Part shown: positions 16,800 to 25,356 of the stretch, piece by piece
How positions within the stretch are numbered: the stretch's first letter is position 1
Layout of the letters: the number at the start of each line of letters is the position of its first letter
Assembly (NCBI GenBank): GCA_023954635.1
Contig: JAGSHI010000014.1
Span: 1-43,887 of the forward strand
Origin: Bacteriovoracaceae bacterium
Lineage (GTDB): Bacteria; Bdellovibrionota; Bacteriovoracia; Bacteriovoracales; Bacteriovoracaceae
Reading direction: 5' to 3'
Length of the DNA stretch: 43,887 bases
Translations under genes and position numbers: made by a program
Notes under the pieces: generated by a model
Seen by the model: only the letters and a program-made list of their open reading frames with translations
The model's database searches: none
Told to the model about the DNA's origin: nothing

Positions 16800-17747
16800 T
16801 TAATACAATATTACGAAGTCACCTTCATGAACCGACCCACCACTGTGGAGAATAGCAATACTCCCATCTGGCCCAAAGTAATCGATTATTTCTAAAGTCC
16901 CCTTAACATCTCCTTTTGAGATTCCAATTAAGGCTCCTGTCTCGGGATCAAAAATTTCACGTCCTTCAGTTACAACTTTTAAAATATCACTTACATTTAT
17001 GCCAGATCTACGTCCCGCATTTATATAAATTTTATTCCCTTGTATTGAAGCTACTCTACCTACCCAGTCCATTTTTTTAGAAATATCGAGCACTCTAGGA
17101 ATACTTTTTCTTACCGCCACCTGAACTGCATACCTTAACAGTCCTCTTCGATAAGTAAGCTTTTCCTCTCGGCTATTTGCAAAAAATCGATAAGTGCTAT
17201 CGTCTGCAAAGCCTCTTAATGTATCTGTGTAAATTTCTTTATTCGAGCTAACATCAAATATTCTTACTTCGACCTTAGACTCAGTATAAGATTTTGTTTC
17301 TCGAACAATTCCAATCTCATCTGTTTTTTCTCTAACTCTGGCCTCAATAACTCTCCCAAAGACAACAAAGTTAAGTCCTGAAACTTTGGCTTTTCTTGCA
17401 AGTTGAACAAGCTTAACGCCTCCTCCTGCATAAATTTCTTTTGAGCTACCAAATAATTTATTTCCCATTGGGTCAATTATAAATTGCCCTGTTCGAGCTA
17501 ATTCTCTTCGTAGTTCCTCAGTGGCCGTAATCCCAAGGTCTTCTCCACCATAAGGAGACTCGTTAAAGAAGTTTAAAAGAGCAACTTTCTTTTTAACTCC
17601 ACTAAATATTTTTCTAGCTTGTCTTCTAGGTCTTTTTCCCATGCTAGTACGGTCTATGACATTACTAGATGAACATGACTCAAGAAAAAGGCTCAATGTG
17701 ATACATAAGATCAATGTGCAGGTTTTCATGAGGTTCATATTTTTCAT
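16800..17747 (-). CDS. CsgG/FlgT-like lipoprotein
   Basis: This 315-residue exported protein has a likely lipoprotein signal, with Cys25 after LFLES; the Glu before Ser is atypical for a lipobox. Residues about 50-215 resemble the CsgG/FlgT-type domain: VALLNFFNESPYGGEDLGITATEEL-type start, a sensing of paired strands, then FVVFGRVIEA. The last 85 residues (VGRVASIQGNKIYINAGR onward) look like a FlgT C-terminal beta domain with IGISKGDVKG. Such proteins sit at the outer membrane or periplasm, e.g. around the flagellar basal body or secretion pores. TAGGAG precedes the ATG by 7 nt. It follows a second envelope protein in the same operon, with which it probably works. Confidence 0.65.
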   Translation of the reverse strand: MKNMNLMKTCTLILCITLSLFLESCSSSNVIDRTSMGKRPRRQARKIFSGVKKKVALLNFFNESPYGGEDLGITATEELRRELARTGQFIIDPMGNKLFGSSKEIYAGGGVKLVQLARKAKVSGLNFVVFGRVIEARVREKTDEIGIVRETKSYTESKVEVRIFDVSSNKEIYTDTLRGFADDSTYRFFANSREEKLTYRRGLLRYAVQVAVRKSIPRVLDISKKMDWVGRVASIQGNKIYINAGRRSGINVSDILKVVTEGREIFDPETGALIGISKGDVKGTLEIIDYFGPDGSIAILHSGGSVHEGDFVILY

Positions 17748-17773
17748 TAACTAGCTCCTAAGAGAAAAATTAA

Positions 17774-19144
17774 TCAACTTTCTGTTACTTCTTCTTCAAT
17801 TTTTTGTATCGAGAGAATGAAAGGGTTTTCAGGGGACTCAATAACCATTTTTCGATCATTCCCCAAGCTTTCATTATTTAATTTAATTAAGGTTTCTTTT
17901 ACGGCCTCATTTTCTCCTTGAAATCCAAGGATAATCCTTCCCGTCTGCCCTGCATATGTATCGAGAGAGGGAGAAAACCTTTGAGCAAGCCCTTTGTTTG
18001 AAAGAAAGTTTTTCAATGAAATCAAGTCTTGGACAGAAGAAAGATTGTTAACCGTTAATCTTACTCTTTTCATTTTTGGAGGTAACTCGACAAGAGATTT
18101 TCCCAGCTCCTGAAAATCCACCATTGGCATTCGATAAACTAAAGAGGCTAGATTTGAACTCAACTGGTGCTTATCCTCTGTTTTATAACTCTTTGATTCA
18201 GTAACAAAATCAAAGTGACGGACAAGCTTATTCGTTTTCAAGTCAAGAACTACATAGTCGCCAGAAACTTTATATTTTCTCTCTCCTAGTAGCTCATTAG
18301 TACTTAGGTTTTGAATTGTTGATGTTACTTTAAGCCATAAAGAGTCCTCAAACTCATCAGCAGGAGCTGCGCTATCTGCATCTGCATCAGGTGTTGCTAT
18401 CGTTTTCCCAGCATCTTCGGGTAAACTCAGGTAAGCATTAAGTTTCTCTTCTGACAAAAGGTCAGTTAGTTCCACATTATCGACATAACTTCCAAGGTTC
18501 TGTTTAAGCCAATTCTTCCAATGCTCTTTTACAACTGAAGTAAAATCACTTTCAACTTCAACACCTGCATCTAACCAAGTCATACTCTTCAAGTTGAAAT
18601 TAGTAGAGACATAAAGAGTTTTAAAATGTCGACTCTCTCCCTCTCTAGTAAATTTAAAGTAAAAATTCCTAAGCATTTTTTTATCTACTCTGGCATTCAA
18701 ACTTAGATATCTGGAGTTCGCCATTTGAGTAGAACGGCTCATTTTTTTTATCGAATATGAAATAATGGCCCTTTGTAATCTTCCATAAGATGATTTTGCC
18801 CTAAGACGTTTTGTTCTTAAAGCGTCTTGGTAATTTCCTCTTCTTTTTTGTGAAGTATTAGGATCATCAATTTTATATTTTTCTTTTAGAGATAGTTTGA
18901 TTGTTTCAAAGTAGTCTTCAAATTTTTTGTCATACTGTTGCCAGAATAGTTTTGTATCAAGCCCCATAGAGTCTAACTCTTTGGTCATAACATCTCTAAA
19001 TGCACTTGCTAATAATTGTTTTTTTACAAAGCCTAGTGAGTCGTTATCTTTCGCAAAGAAGTGCCCCTCTCCTTGAATATATGTAGCTGCACCAATTGAA
19101 ATGGAAAATAGTATGGATAAAAGAAAAATTATCTTCTTCGTCAT
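17774..19144 (-). CDS. Exported protein, partner of the CsgG/FlgT-like lipoprotein
   Basis: This 456-residue protein has a signal peptide (1-19, ending IGA before ATY). The first mature residues (YIQGEGHFFAKDNDS, then a helix with FVKKQLLASAFRDVM) recall the N-terminal domain of FlgT/LPP20 proteins. The middle has a beta-rich region with WLDAGVEVESDF and an acidic, Ala-rich linker (around 275-290). I do not recognise the remainder. The ATG at 19144 is chosen because a signal peptide starts there and AAGGACGGGG lies just upstream; an open frame to 19252 overlaps dnaE and is not credible as coding. Two bases-scale spacing (27 bp) links it to the next lipoprotein gene. Confidence 0.65.
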   Translation of the reverse strand: MTKKIIFLLSILFSISIGAATYIQGEGHFFAKDNDSLGFVKKQLLASAFRDVMTKELDSMGLDTKLFWQQYDKKFEDYFETIKLSLKEKYKIDDPNTSQKRRGNYQDALRTKRLRAKSSYGRLQRAIISYSIKKMSRSTQMANSRYLSLNARVDKKMLRNFYFKFTREGESRHFKTLYVSTNFNLKSMTWLDAGVEVESDFTSVVKEHWKNWLKQNLGSYVDNVELTDLLSEEKLNAYLSLPEDAGKTIATPDADADSAAPADEFEDSLWLKVTSTIQNLSTNELLGERKYKVSGDYVVLDLKTNKLVRHFDFVTESKSYKTEDKHQLSSNLASLVYRMPMVDFQELGKSLVELPPKMKRVRLTVNNLSSVQDLISLKNFLSNKGLAQRFSPSLDTYAGQTGRIILGFQGENEAVKETLIKLNNESLGNDRKMVIESPENPFILSIQKIEEEVTES

Positions 19145-19178
19145 GCCCCGTCCTTGGATAATTGAATCAAAAGCAAGC

Positions 19179-22100
19179 TTACCTGATGTTTTCCACCTCT
19201 TCCACTCTACCGTCAACAATAAATCTGACAGTATTAGATTCGAAAACCTCATTAACTTTAGCGGCCATCTGTGGTGTTGGGTTCACCAAAAACTCTTCCC
19301 CTAATGGCATCCTTGCTTTCCCCTGACTTCCTTCAAAAATAAAATGCGTTGGAACACTGCCTCTATAACTTAAAAGGATTTGCTTGCAACGCTCCAATCT
19401 TTGTGGAGTCAGCTTGTCCATTTTAACATTAATTCGGACGCCAGACACCCTGTCGTCAGCTTGTTCCTTTAATTTGTACACTTTGTTGGGAAAAAACTTC
19501 CGTGGTTCTTCCGAAAGGTTGACTTGTCCAGTCAAGATAAGCGGCTCATCCGTACCAAGTAGGTCCTCATACTCAGCAAAAGTTTTGGGGAAGACGATAC
19601 ATTCAATTTTTCCAGAGAGGTCTTCGAGAGTGGCAAAACTCATTCGATCGCCCTTCTTCGTAATTATATTCTTTTGCCCAGTTATCATCCCGGCCAATGT
19701 CATGTCTCTTTTTCCATTACCTGGAGCACTCATAACATCAGATATGCTCATAGAGGCAAGCTCACACATAACATCGCCATATCTATCCAAAGGGTGGCCA
19801 GAAACATATATACCAATAAGTTCTTGCTCCATTCTCAATTTATCAAGATCTTCAAAGTCATTAACATGTTGAATATCTAACATTTGATCCGTGTCAGTTC
19901 CGCCTTCTTCAGATGAACCCATATCAAAAAGACTAACTTGTCCAAGAGCCTTCTCTTGAGCTTTTCGAGATGCATAAGAAATAACAAGCTCCATATTTTC
20001 AAGCATTGTTTTCCTATTCAATTTTTTCTCTGACTCAGTAAAGGCCCCAACTTTGATAAGTGACTCAATCACTTTTTTATTTACTTTTTTAAGGTCAACT
20101 CGAGTACAGAAATCCACGAAACCTTCGAATGGACCGTTTTCATTCCTTTCTCGGATAAGCTCTTCAACAGCATTTTCTCCAACATTTTTAACTGCACCCA
20201 TTCCAAATCTAATGTTCTTTTCAACAACATTAAATCTCCAAATAGATTCGTTTATGTCTGGAGGAAGAACATCTATGTCATATGATTTTGCATCATTGAT
20301 ATACAAAGTAACTTTATCACTATTTGAAAGTTCAGTACTTAAAAGAGCAGCGAAAAACTCTGGCCGAAAATATTTTTTGAGGTAAGCAGTTTGATAAGAA
20401 ATGTATGAATAAGCGACAGCATGAGATTTATTAAATCCGTACTCAGCAAATTTCGCCATTAAGTCATAAAGATGTTCTGCTTTCTTAAGGTCATATTTTC
20501 TTTCCTTTGCACCTTCAAGAAAAATCCCCTTATGCCTTTCCATTTCAGAAAGCTTCTTTTTACCCATTGCTCGACGAAGCATATCCGCTTGTCCCAACGA
20601 GTAGCCAGCTATCGTTCGGGCAATGTTCATCACCTGTTCCTGATAAACAATAATTCCATAAGTATCTTTTAGGATGGGCTCAAGCGTATCGAAGGCATAG
20701 GTTTCTGGCTTTCGACCATGCTTGATTTCAACAAACTCATCATGCATCCCTGACCCCATCGGACCTGGACGATAGAGAGCATTAATCGCAGTAATATCAT
20801 CAATACTGTCTGGTTTAATTCTTTTACAAAGGTCAATCATTCCAGAAGATTCTAATTGGAAGACACCAGTTGTATGACCCTCACCAATGAAATTAAAAAC
20901 ATCAGAATCTTCATAATCAATATTTTCAATATCAAAGTCAGAGTCATGATCTCGTTTTATGAATTGAGAAGCATAGTCAATAACAGTTAATGTTTTAAGA
21001 CCTAGGAAGTCGAACTTAACCAGTCCAATTTGTTCTGAGAAATCTTTATCAAACTGAACTACTTTCTCGCCTTTTGCCCCCTTAAAAAGTGGACAATAAG
21101 TAACAAGGGGTTCAGATGTAATAATGACTCCGGCAGCATGAATACCTGCATGCCGATAAAGACCTTCAAGCCTTAATGCTATTGTAAAAATTTGTCGTAT
21201 TTTAGGATCAGAATCAATTAACTCTCCAAGTTTTGGTTCCATATCCAAAGCTTTTTGAAGTGTAATTCCAAGCTCATCAGGAATGAGTTTCGATAAGACA
21301 TCAGCTTCACCAAATGTTAGTCCATAAACTCTAGAGACATCTTTAATGACGGCCTTTGCTTGTAGTTTTCCAAATGTAATAATTTGACCAACATTATCTT
21401 CTCCATATTTTTCTGTAACATAATCGATGACTCGACCTCGTCCACTTTGACAGAAATCGACGTCAAAGTCGGGCATAGAAATACGTTCAGGATTTATAAA
21501 CCTTTCAAAGAGAAGGTTGTAAGGAATCGGATCAATATTAGTAATATCTAAGGCGTAAGCGACTAGAGAACCTGCTCCGGAACCTCTTCCAGGTCCAACA
21601 GGAATTCCATTATTTTTAGACCACAAGATAAAGTCAGATACAATTAAGAAATATCCAGGAAACCCCATCTGAACAATCATATCTACTTCATATTTCAATC
21701 TGTCATAGTACTTTTGTTTTAGTTCAGTTTCCCAGTTTGGAAGCTCTACTAGTTTTTTAAAATGAGGACCATTAAACCTTTTTTCAAGCCCTTCTTTTGA
21801 AGTTCTCTTAAAAAACTCATTTGTCGTTTCACCTGTATCGATTGGAAAATCAGGAAGGTGATAAATTTGATTTCCATCATCATCTGTCCAATTCAACTCA
21901 ACATTACACTTATCAGCAATCTTAAGCGTATTGTCACAAGCTTCAGGACAATAAGCGAATTGCTCACGCATTTGCTCAGGGGTTTTAAAGTAAAACTCCT
22001 GTGAAGTCATACGCATTCTATTTTCATCATCGAAAGTTTTACCAGTCTGAACACAAAGTAAAACTTCTTGTGCAGTAGCATCTTCTGGTGTCATATAATG

Positions 22101-22796
22101 ACAATCATTAGTTGCGACGAGAGGGATTCCGTTGGCCTGACCGTACTCAACAACTCTTTCATTTACGATTTTCTGTTCTGGTAGTCCATTCTCTTGAATC
22201 TCAAGGTAAAAATCATCTCCAAATACTTCATGAAGTTTAGTGATAGCTGAAACTGCTCTGTCGTCTTGACCAGTAAAAAAATTATAACCAACTTCACCCT
22301 TAAGACAGGCCGTAGTACAAATCAATCCTTCACTGTATTCTTTTAAAAGATCCAGATCAGCTCTTGGTTTATAATAAAACCCTTCAAGGTAGGCTCTACT
22401 CAAAAGCTTACACAAGTTTTGATAACCAGTATTATCCTTACAGAGGAGAATCAGATGGTGGATTTGCCGACTCGCTTCTTCTCCATCTTGAGAACCAACT
22501 GTCTTACTTCTTTTTGGAGCTTTTTTGTCATGACGTGAGCCAGATGTGAAATAAATCTCAGATCCTAAAATAGGTTTGATACCTGCTTTTTTACACTGAG
22601 TATAAAAATCAATCGCCCCAAACATATTCCCATGATCTGTTTGACACAAGGCCGGAACACCAAGTTCTGCTGCCCTTGGAATTAAATCTTTTAATCGAAT
22701 GGCCCCATCAAGCAAACTGTATTGAGTGTGTAAGTGACAATGAACAAAGCTGTCCGAATGTGTATCGAGGTATGAGGTTTGAGAGTTTTCGCTCAT
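19179..22796 (-). CDS. dnaE: DNA polymerase III alpha subunit
   Basis: This 1205-residue protein is the replicative polymerase. The PHP domain begins at HCHLHTQYSLLDG (19-31). The palm carries PDFDVDF at 442-448 (Asp443, Asp445) and FDFLG at 595-599 (Asp596), matching the three catalytic acids of E. coli DnaE. GPGRGSGAGSLVAYALDI (402-419) and the finger motif with AHAVAYS-type residues (NKSHAVAYSYISYQTAYLKK region) are present, as are a C-terminal OB fold (KRDMTLAGMITGQKN) and tail. Length is slightly above E. coli. AAGGAG lies 7 nt before the ATG. It heads a minus-strand operon running to the TPR gene at 12931. Confidence 0.97.
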   Translation of the reverse strand: MSENSQTSYLDTHSDSFVHCHLHTQYSLLDGAIRLKDLIPRAAELGVPALCQTDHGNMFGAIDFYTQCKKAGIKPILGSEIYFTSGSRHDKKAPKRSKTVGSQDGEEASRQIHHLILLCKDNTGYQNLCKLLSRAYLEGFYYKPRADLDLLKEYSEGLICTTACLKGEVGYNFFTGQDDRAVSAITKLHEVFGDDFYLEIQENGLPEQKIVNERVVEYGQANGIPLVATNDCHYMTPEDATAQEVLLCVQTGKTFDDENRMRMTSQEFYFKTPEQMREQFAYCPEACDNTLKIADKCNVELNWTDDDGNQIYHLPDFPIDTGETTNEFFKRTSKEGLEKRFNGPHFKKLVELPNWETELKQKYYDRLKYEVDMIVQMGFPGYFLIVSDFILWSKNNGIPVGPGRGSGAGSLVAYALDITNIDPIPYNLLFERFINPERISMPDFDVDFCQSGRGRVIDYVTEKYGEDNVGQIITFGKLQAKAVIKDVSRVYGLTFGEADVLSKLIPDELGITLQKALDMEPKLGELIDSDPKIRQIFTIALRLEGLYRHAGIHAAGVIITSEPLVTYCPLFKGAKGEKVVQFDKDFSEQIGLVKFDFLGLKTLTVIDYASQFIKRDHDSDFDIENIDYEDSDVFNFIGEGHTTGVFQLESSGMIDLCKRIKPDSIDDITAINALYRPGPMGSGMHDEFVEIKHGRKPETYAFDTLEPILKDTYGIIVYQEQVMNIARTIAGYSLGQADMLRRAMGKKKLSEMERHKGIFLEGAKERKYDLKKAEHLYDLMAKFAEYGFNKSHAVAYSYISYQTAYLKKYFRPEFFAALLSTELSNSDKVTLYINDAKSYDIDVLPPDINESIWRFNVVEKNIRFGMGAVKNVGENAVEELIRERNENGPFEGFVDFCTRVDLKKVNKKVIESLIKVGAFTESEKKLNRKTMLENMELVISYASRKAQEKALGQVSLFDMGSSEEGGTDTDQMLDIQHVNDFEDLDKLRMEQELIGIYVSGHPLDRYGDVMCELASMSISDVMSAPGNGKRDMTLAGMITGQKNIITKKGDRMSFATLEDLSGKIECIVFPKTFAEYEDLLGTDEPLILTGQVNLSEEPRKFFPNKVYKLKEQADDRVSGVRINVKMDKLTPQRLERCKQILLSYRGSVPTHFIFEGSQGKARMPLGEEFLVNPTPQMAAKVNEVFESNTVRFIVDGRVEEVENIR

Positions 22797-22963
22797 GTCT
22801 CTCCTTATGAAATTATGTGTGTGTCTAGCTTAGAAAGCAGTTTGTAGACTAGCCAATTACGGATGAAAAGTCAGTTCAATTGCCATGCGTCAAGCCGATT
22901 TCAACCACTTCATTTTCAATAAATGAGATGGTGCTTCAGAGCAAGCGCGTCAAGAGATTGAAA
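22797..22963. other. Intergenic region between dnaE and phoX-like gene, with paired repeats
   Basis: This 167-bp gap holds the dnaE leader. GCGTCAAG occurs as a direct repeat at 22887-22894 and 22947-22954. GATTTCAA (22897-22904) and TTGAAATC (22958-22965) form an inverted pair enclosing a small TCATTT/AAATGA hairpin at 22910-22926. On the minus strand this follows the phoX stop and may act as a weak transcript end; no U-run is present. Confidence 0.4.
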
Positions 22964-24544
22964 TCAAGACATCAGTTTATCTAGCAGTGGTCCATAAACC
23001 TGGATGACGGAAGGCCTTGGAATATTCTCTCCACCATCTGGCCAATTACTTCTTAGATTCTTGAGGTCTTTAGATTTCTCTCCGGGATGTTGGACTGAAA
23101 GAAAGAGTGTCTTAAAATCTGGTGAAAAACAGATTCCAGTAAACTCTGCATCGAACGGAGCACTACCAACTTGAAAAGCTTTCCCAGAGTTTGGTCCTTT
23201 CATAGGTATATAAAATAAACCATTGTTACCAAACGACTCATAAGGAGGTTTACCAATTGAACCTCCGGAAATATCTGTAACCATCCAGAGGTTATCATTT
23301 TTATCAAAGGCCAAATTATCAGGACAACTAAACCCAGATTTTTCTCCACCTACCACAAAGTCATTCGCACTAAACTCCATCGAAAGAAAGTCTCCATCTT
23401 TTTCAGAGATTCGAAGAATACTCCCATGATAGTTTCCTTTTCTTTTATTATTTGTAAGTGCAACAAATACGTTTGCAGTTCCTGGTTGAATTTCAATATC
23501 CTCTGGTCTGTCACAAGGAGTGGCCCCAACCATTTTGGCAGCAGCTCTCGTATCAATTAAGAGGTCGAGTTGAGTTTTGAAGTTTTGCTTTAAAGTTTCA
23601 TTTTTATTTATATCTAAAGAAAGCCATTTTCCATTTTTTATATCAGCGACAAAAAGTTCGCCTTCAGAAAGTGAGCCCTCTTTCTTAGAGATAAATTTAT
23701 AAATATGTTCGTTATCTCTATCGTCTCCAGAGTAAACCACGGTTCTGCCATCGCTTGCTTTTACACAAGTAGCGCACTCATGAGAGTATCTCCCGATCCC
23801 TGTATGTTTTTTGGCTTCCCCAGTAAAGGGGTTAACTTCTACGACCCAACCATACTGATATGGATGTAAATTATAAAACTTATCCCATCCGTAAGCGGCC
23901 CTCTTTTTCTTTTTTTCTTTATAGAAATATTCTCCGTAAAAATTTTCATAGTTTTCTTCGCATGTAAGAATATTTCCCCATGGCGTGACACCTCCAGCAC
24001 AGTTTGCAAGAGTACCAATAGCTGTCTTCTTTCCTTTAATAGTTTCATTATTTGAGTATGGAATTGGTGTTGTGGCGGTTAACCTTCTTCCATACTCAGA
24101 GTCAGAGTCTACTTCCCATTTACCACAGCAACCTTTCACAATTTTAACAAGTGACCCTCCTACAGAGTATCTTTCTTTATCAACTTGAGATTTTGTTCTT
24201 CTCTTTCCGTCATATCCTCCAACAAACATAGGACTTGGAGCTTCATGATTTGCCCAAAGAATGGCCTCATCATCTTTCCCCTCGATAGGAGTAAACGCCA
24301 AATAATCATTATTAAATCCAAAAGTGTCACCTTTCGAATTAATTTGATCTCCCCACTTCACGACGAGGTCATAAGTAAGACCGTAAGATAACTCAACTTC
24401 ATCAGATCTTTTTGGGGTTACAGTTTTATCAACTTTATAGTTCGTTCCAGTGGCACAAGAAGTTAGTAAGCTACTTTGAGCAAGGGCCGCAGCTCCTCCC
24501 ATAAACTGTACAAATTTCCTTCTGTTTAAATCCACATTTTCCAT
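22964..24544 (-). CDS. phoX: PhoX-family alkaline phosphatase, Tat-exported
   Basis: This 526-residue protein belongs to the PhoX family (DUF839), Ca/Fe-dependent phosphatases that release phosphate from organic esters outside the cytoplasm. The start has a twin-arginine signal (NRRKFVQFMGG, Arg8-Arg9) followed by LLTSC, so Cys30 may be lipidated. Family segments seen: NHEAPSPMF, NCAGGVTPWGNILTCEEN, GRYSHECATV-type block, YSGDDRDNEHIYKF, DRPEDIE and FTGICFSPDFKTLFLSVQHP. AAGGAT precedes the ATG. A single-gene unit. The partial Na+/Pi symporter at the window end could belong to the same phosphate economy; no Pho box was recognised. Confidence 0.88.
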   Translation of the reverse strand: MENVDLNRRKFVQFMGGAAALAQSSLLTSCATGTNYKVDKTVTPKRSDEVELSYGLTYDLVVKWGDQINSKGDTFGFNNDYLAFTPIEGKDDEAILWANHEAPSPMFVGGYDGKRRTKSQVDKERYSVGGSLVKIVKGCCGKWEVDSDSEYGRRLTATTPIPYSNNETIKGKKTAIGTLANCAGGVTPWGNILTCEENYENFYGEYFYKEKKKKRAAYGWDKFYNLHPYQYGWVVEVNPFTGEAKKHTGIGRYSHECATCVKASDGRTVVYSGDDRDNEHIYKFISKKEGSLSEGELFVADIKNGKWLSLDINKNETLKQNFKTQLDLLIDTRAAAKMVGATPCDRPEDIEIQPGTANVFVALTNNKRKGNYHGSILRISEKDGDFLSMEFSANDFVVGGEKSGFSCPDNLAFDKNDNLWMVTDISGGSIGKPPYESFGNNGLFYIPMKGPNSGKAFQVGSAPFDAEFTGICFSPDFKTLFLSVQHPGEKSKDLKNLRSNWPDGGENIPRPSVIQVYGPLLDKLMS

Positions 24545-24607
24545 AATTTATCCTTTATTTAGAAATGATAATCTACCACAATCCAATCGTGATTGCTCTC
24601 AAGAATA

Positions 24608-24616
24608 TGTTAGAAT
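24608..24616 (+). promoter_or_regulatory. Extended -10 promoter placing the start at the ATG (leaderless candidate)
   Basis: TGTTAGAAT matches TG-n-TATAAT with one change. Its last base lies 7 nt before the ATG at 24623, so transcription would begin at or next to the start codon. No ribosome site is visible in the gap, which agrees with a leaderless message. The -35 is poor. Confidence 0.45.
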
Positions 24617-24622
24617 ACTGCT

Positions 24623-25255
24623 ATGAAAAAATTGTTTAAAAATAAAATCTTCCTTTTTTCCTTATTTAACATTGTTATCGTTGGTGCACTTTACCAAAGA
24701 TGCTCGATGCAAGAGCAAGGTAAGAAATGGCCGATGAAAGGACTCAAAGAAGAAGAGAAATTAACTCCTCCTAAACAAGACCCTGCTGCCAGAATAAAAC
24801 TTGTCCCAACTACTTTGAAAACACCTTCACCGGAGCAAAAGGAAAGGATTTTAAAGTATGCGATGTTTGTTGATGAAATTAAGAGTTTTGATAAAGCTAG
24901 TATTAAACAACTAGATACCCTTTTAAATAAGGCCTATACATTTATTCCAAAAAAAGAAGATTTGAATAAGAATAAGACGGATCATGTTCATCACATTCCT
25001 GTAGAAGTGAAGTTAACTGGTGAGTTCATTGGTAAACTTGTTACTGAAACAAACTCGAATAAATCACTTCTTCCAAGAAGTAATAAGTTTTATAAAAGGT
25101 GCTCCAGTGATGATTCTTTTCCAACTACTGTGCGTGCTTTGTGCCTAAGTCATTATATTTTGACTTCTAGAAAGCTCAATATAGACATCAATTTAAAAGA
25201 GTTTCCCGCTCGAGTTGTAGAACTTTCCAAACTTACTCTTCAGTTAGAAGAATAG
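24623..25255 (+). CDS. Membrane-anchored or exported protein, unknown function
   Basis: I do not recognise this 210-residue protein. Residues 8-24 are hydrophobic (IFLFSLFNIVIVGALY) after a KKLFKNK start, then YQRCS; the Cys does not sit in a good lipobox, so an uncleaved anchor is as likely as a lipoprotein. The rest is basic, helical and soluble, with two cysteine pairs near the C-terminus (RCSSDD and LCLSHY). No ribosome site is visible and an extended -10 ends 7 nt upstream. It precedes the HAD-like gene in the same direction by about 100 bp. Confidence 0.65.
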   Translation: MKKLFKNKIFLFSLFNIVIVGALYQRCSMQEQGKKWPMKGLKEEEKLTPPKQDPAARIKLVPTTLKTPSPEQKERILKYAMFVDEIKSFDKASIKQLDTLLNKAYTFIPKKEDLNKNKTDHVHHIPVEVKLTGEFIGKLVTETNSNKSLLPRSNKFYKRCSSDDSFPTTVRALCLSHYILTSRKLNIDINLKEFPARVVELSKLTLQLEE

Positions 25256-25356
25256 TCCTTTAAATCCAGTAACTTAGACCCATTACTTTCTTACACACCT
25301 CTTTGCTTGAAATCAATGCAACGTGTAAAATACTTGAAATTATAAGAGGAGACCCT

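Noticed and set aside
19145-19252. N-terminal extension of the FlgT-like exported protein
   Set aside because: It overlaps the end of dnaE in another frame, and a signal peptide with a good ribosome site begins at 19144.
19384-19872. 162-residue plus-strand frame
   Set aside because: Antisense within dnaE; composition is that of a reverse-strand shadow.
22887-22965. Possible CRISPR-like repeats
   Set aside because: Only two 8-bp copies and no regular spacers; no cas gene nearby.
25303-25356. Longer start for the HAD-like protein
   Set aside because: No ribosome site before 25303, whereas GAGGAG lies 5 nt before the TTG at 25357.
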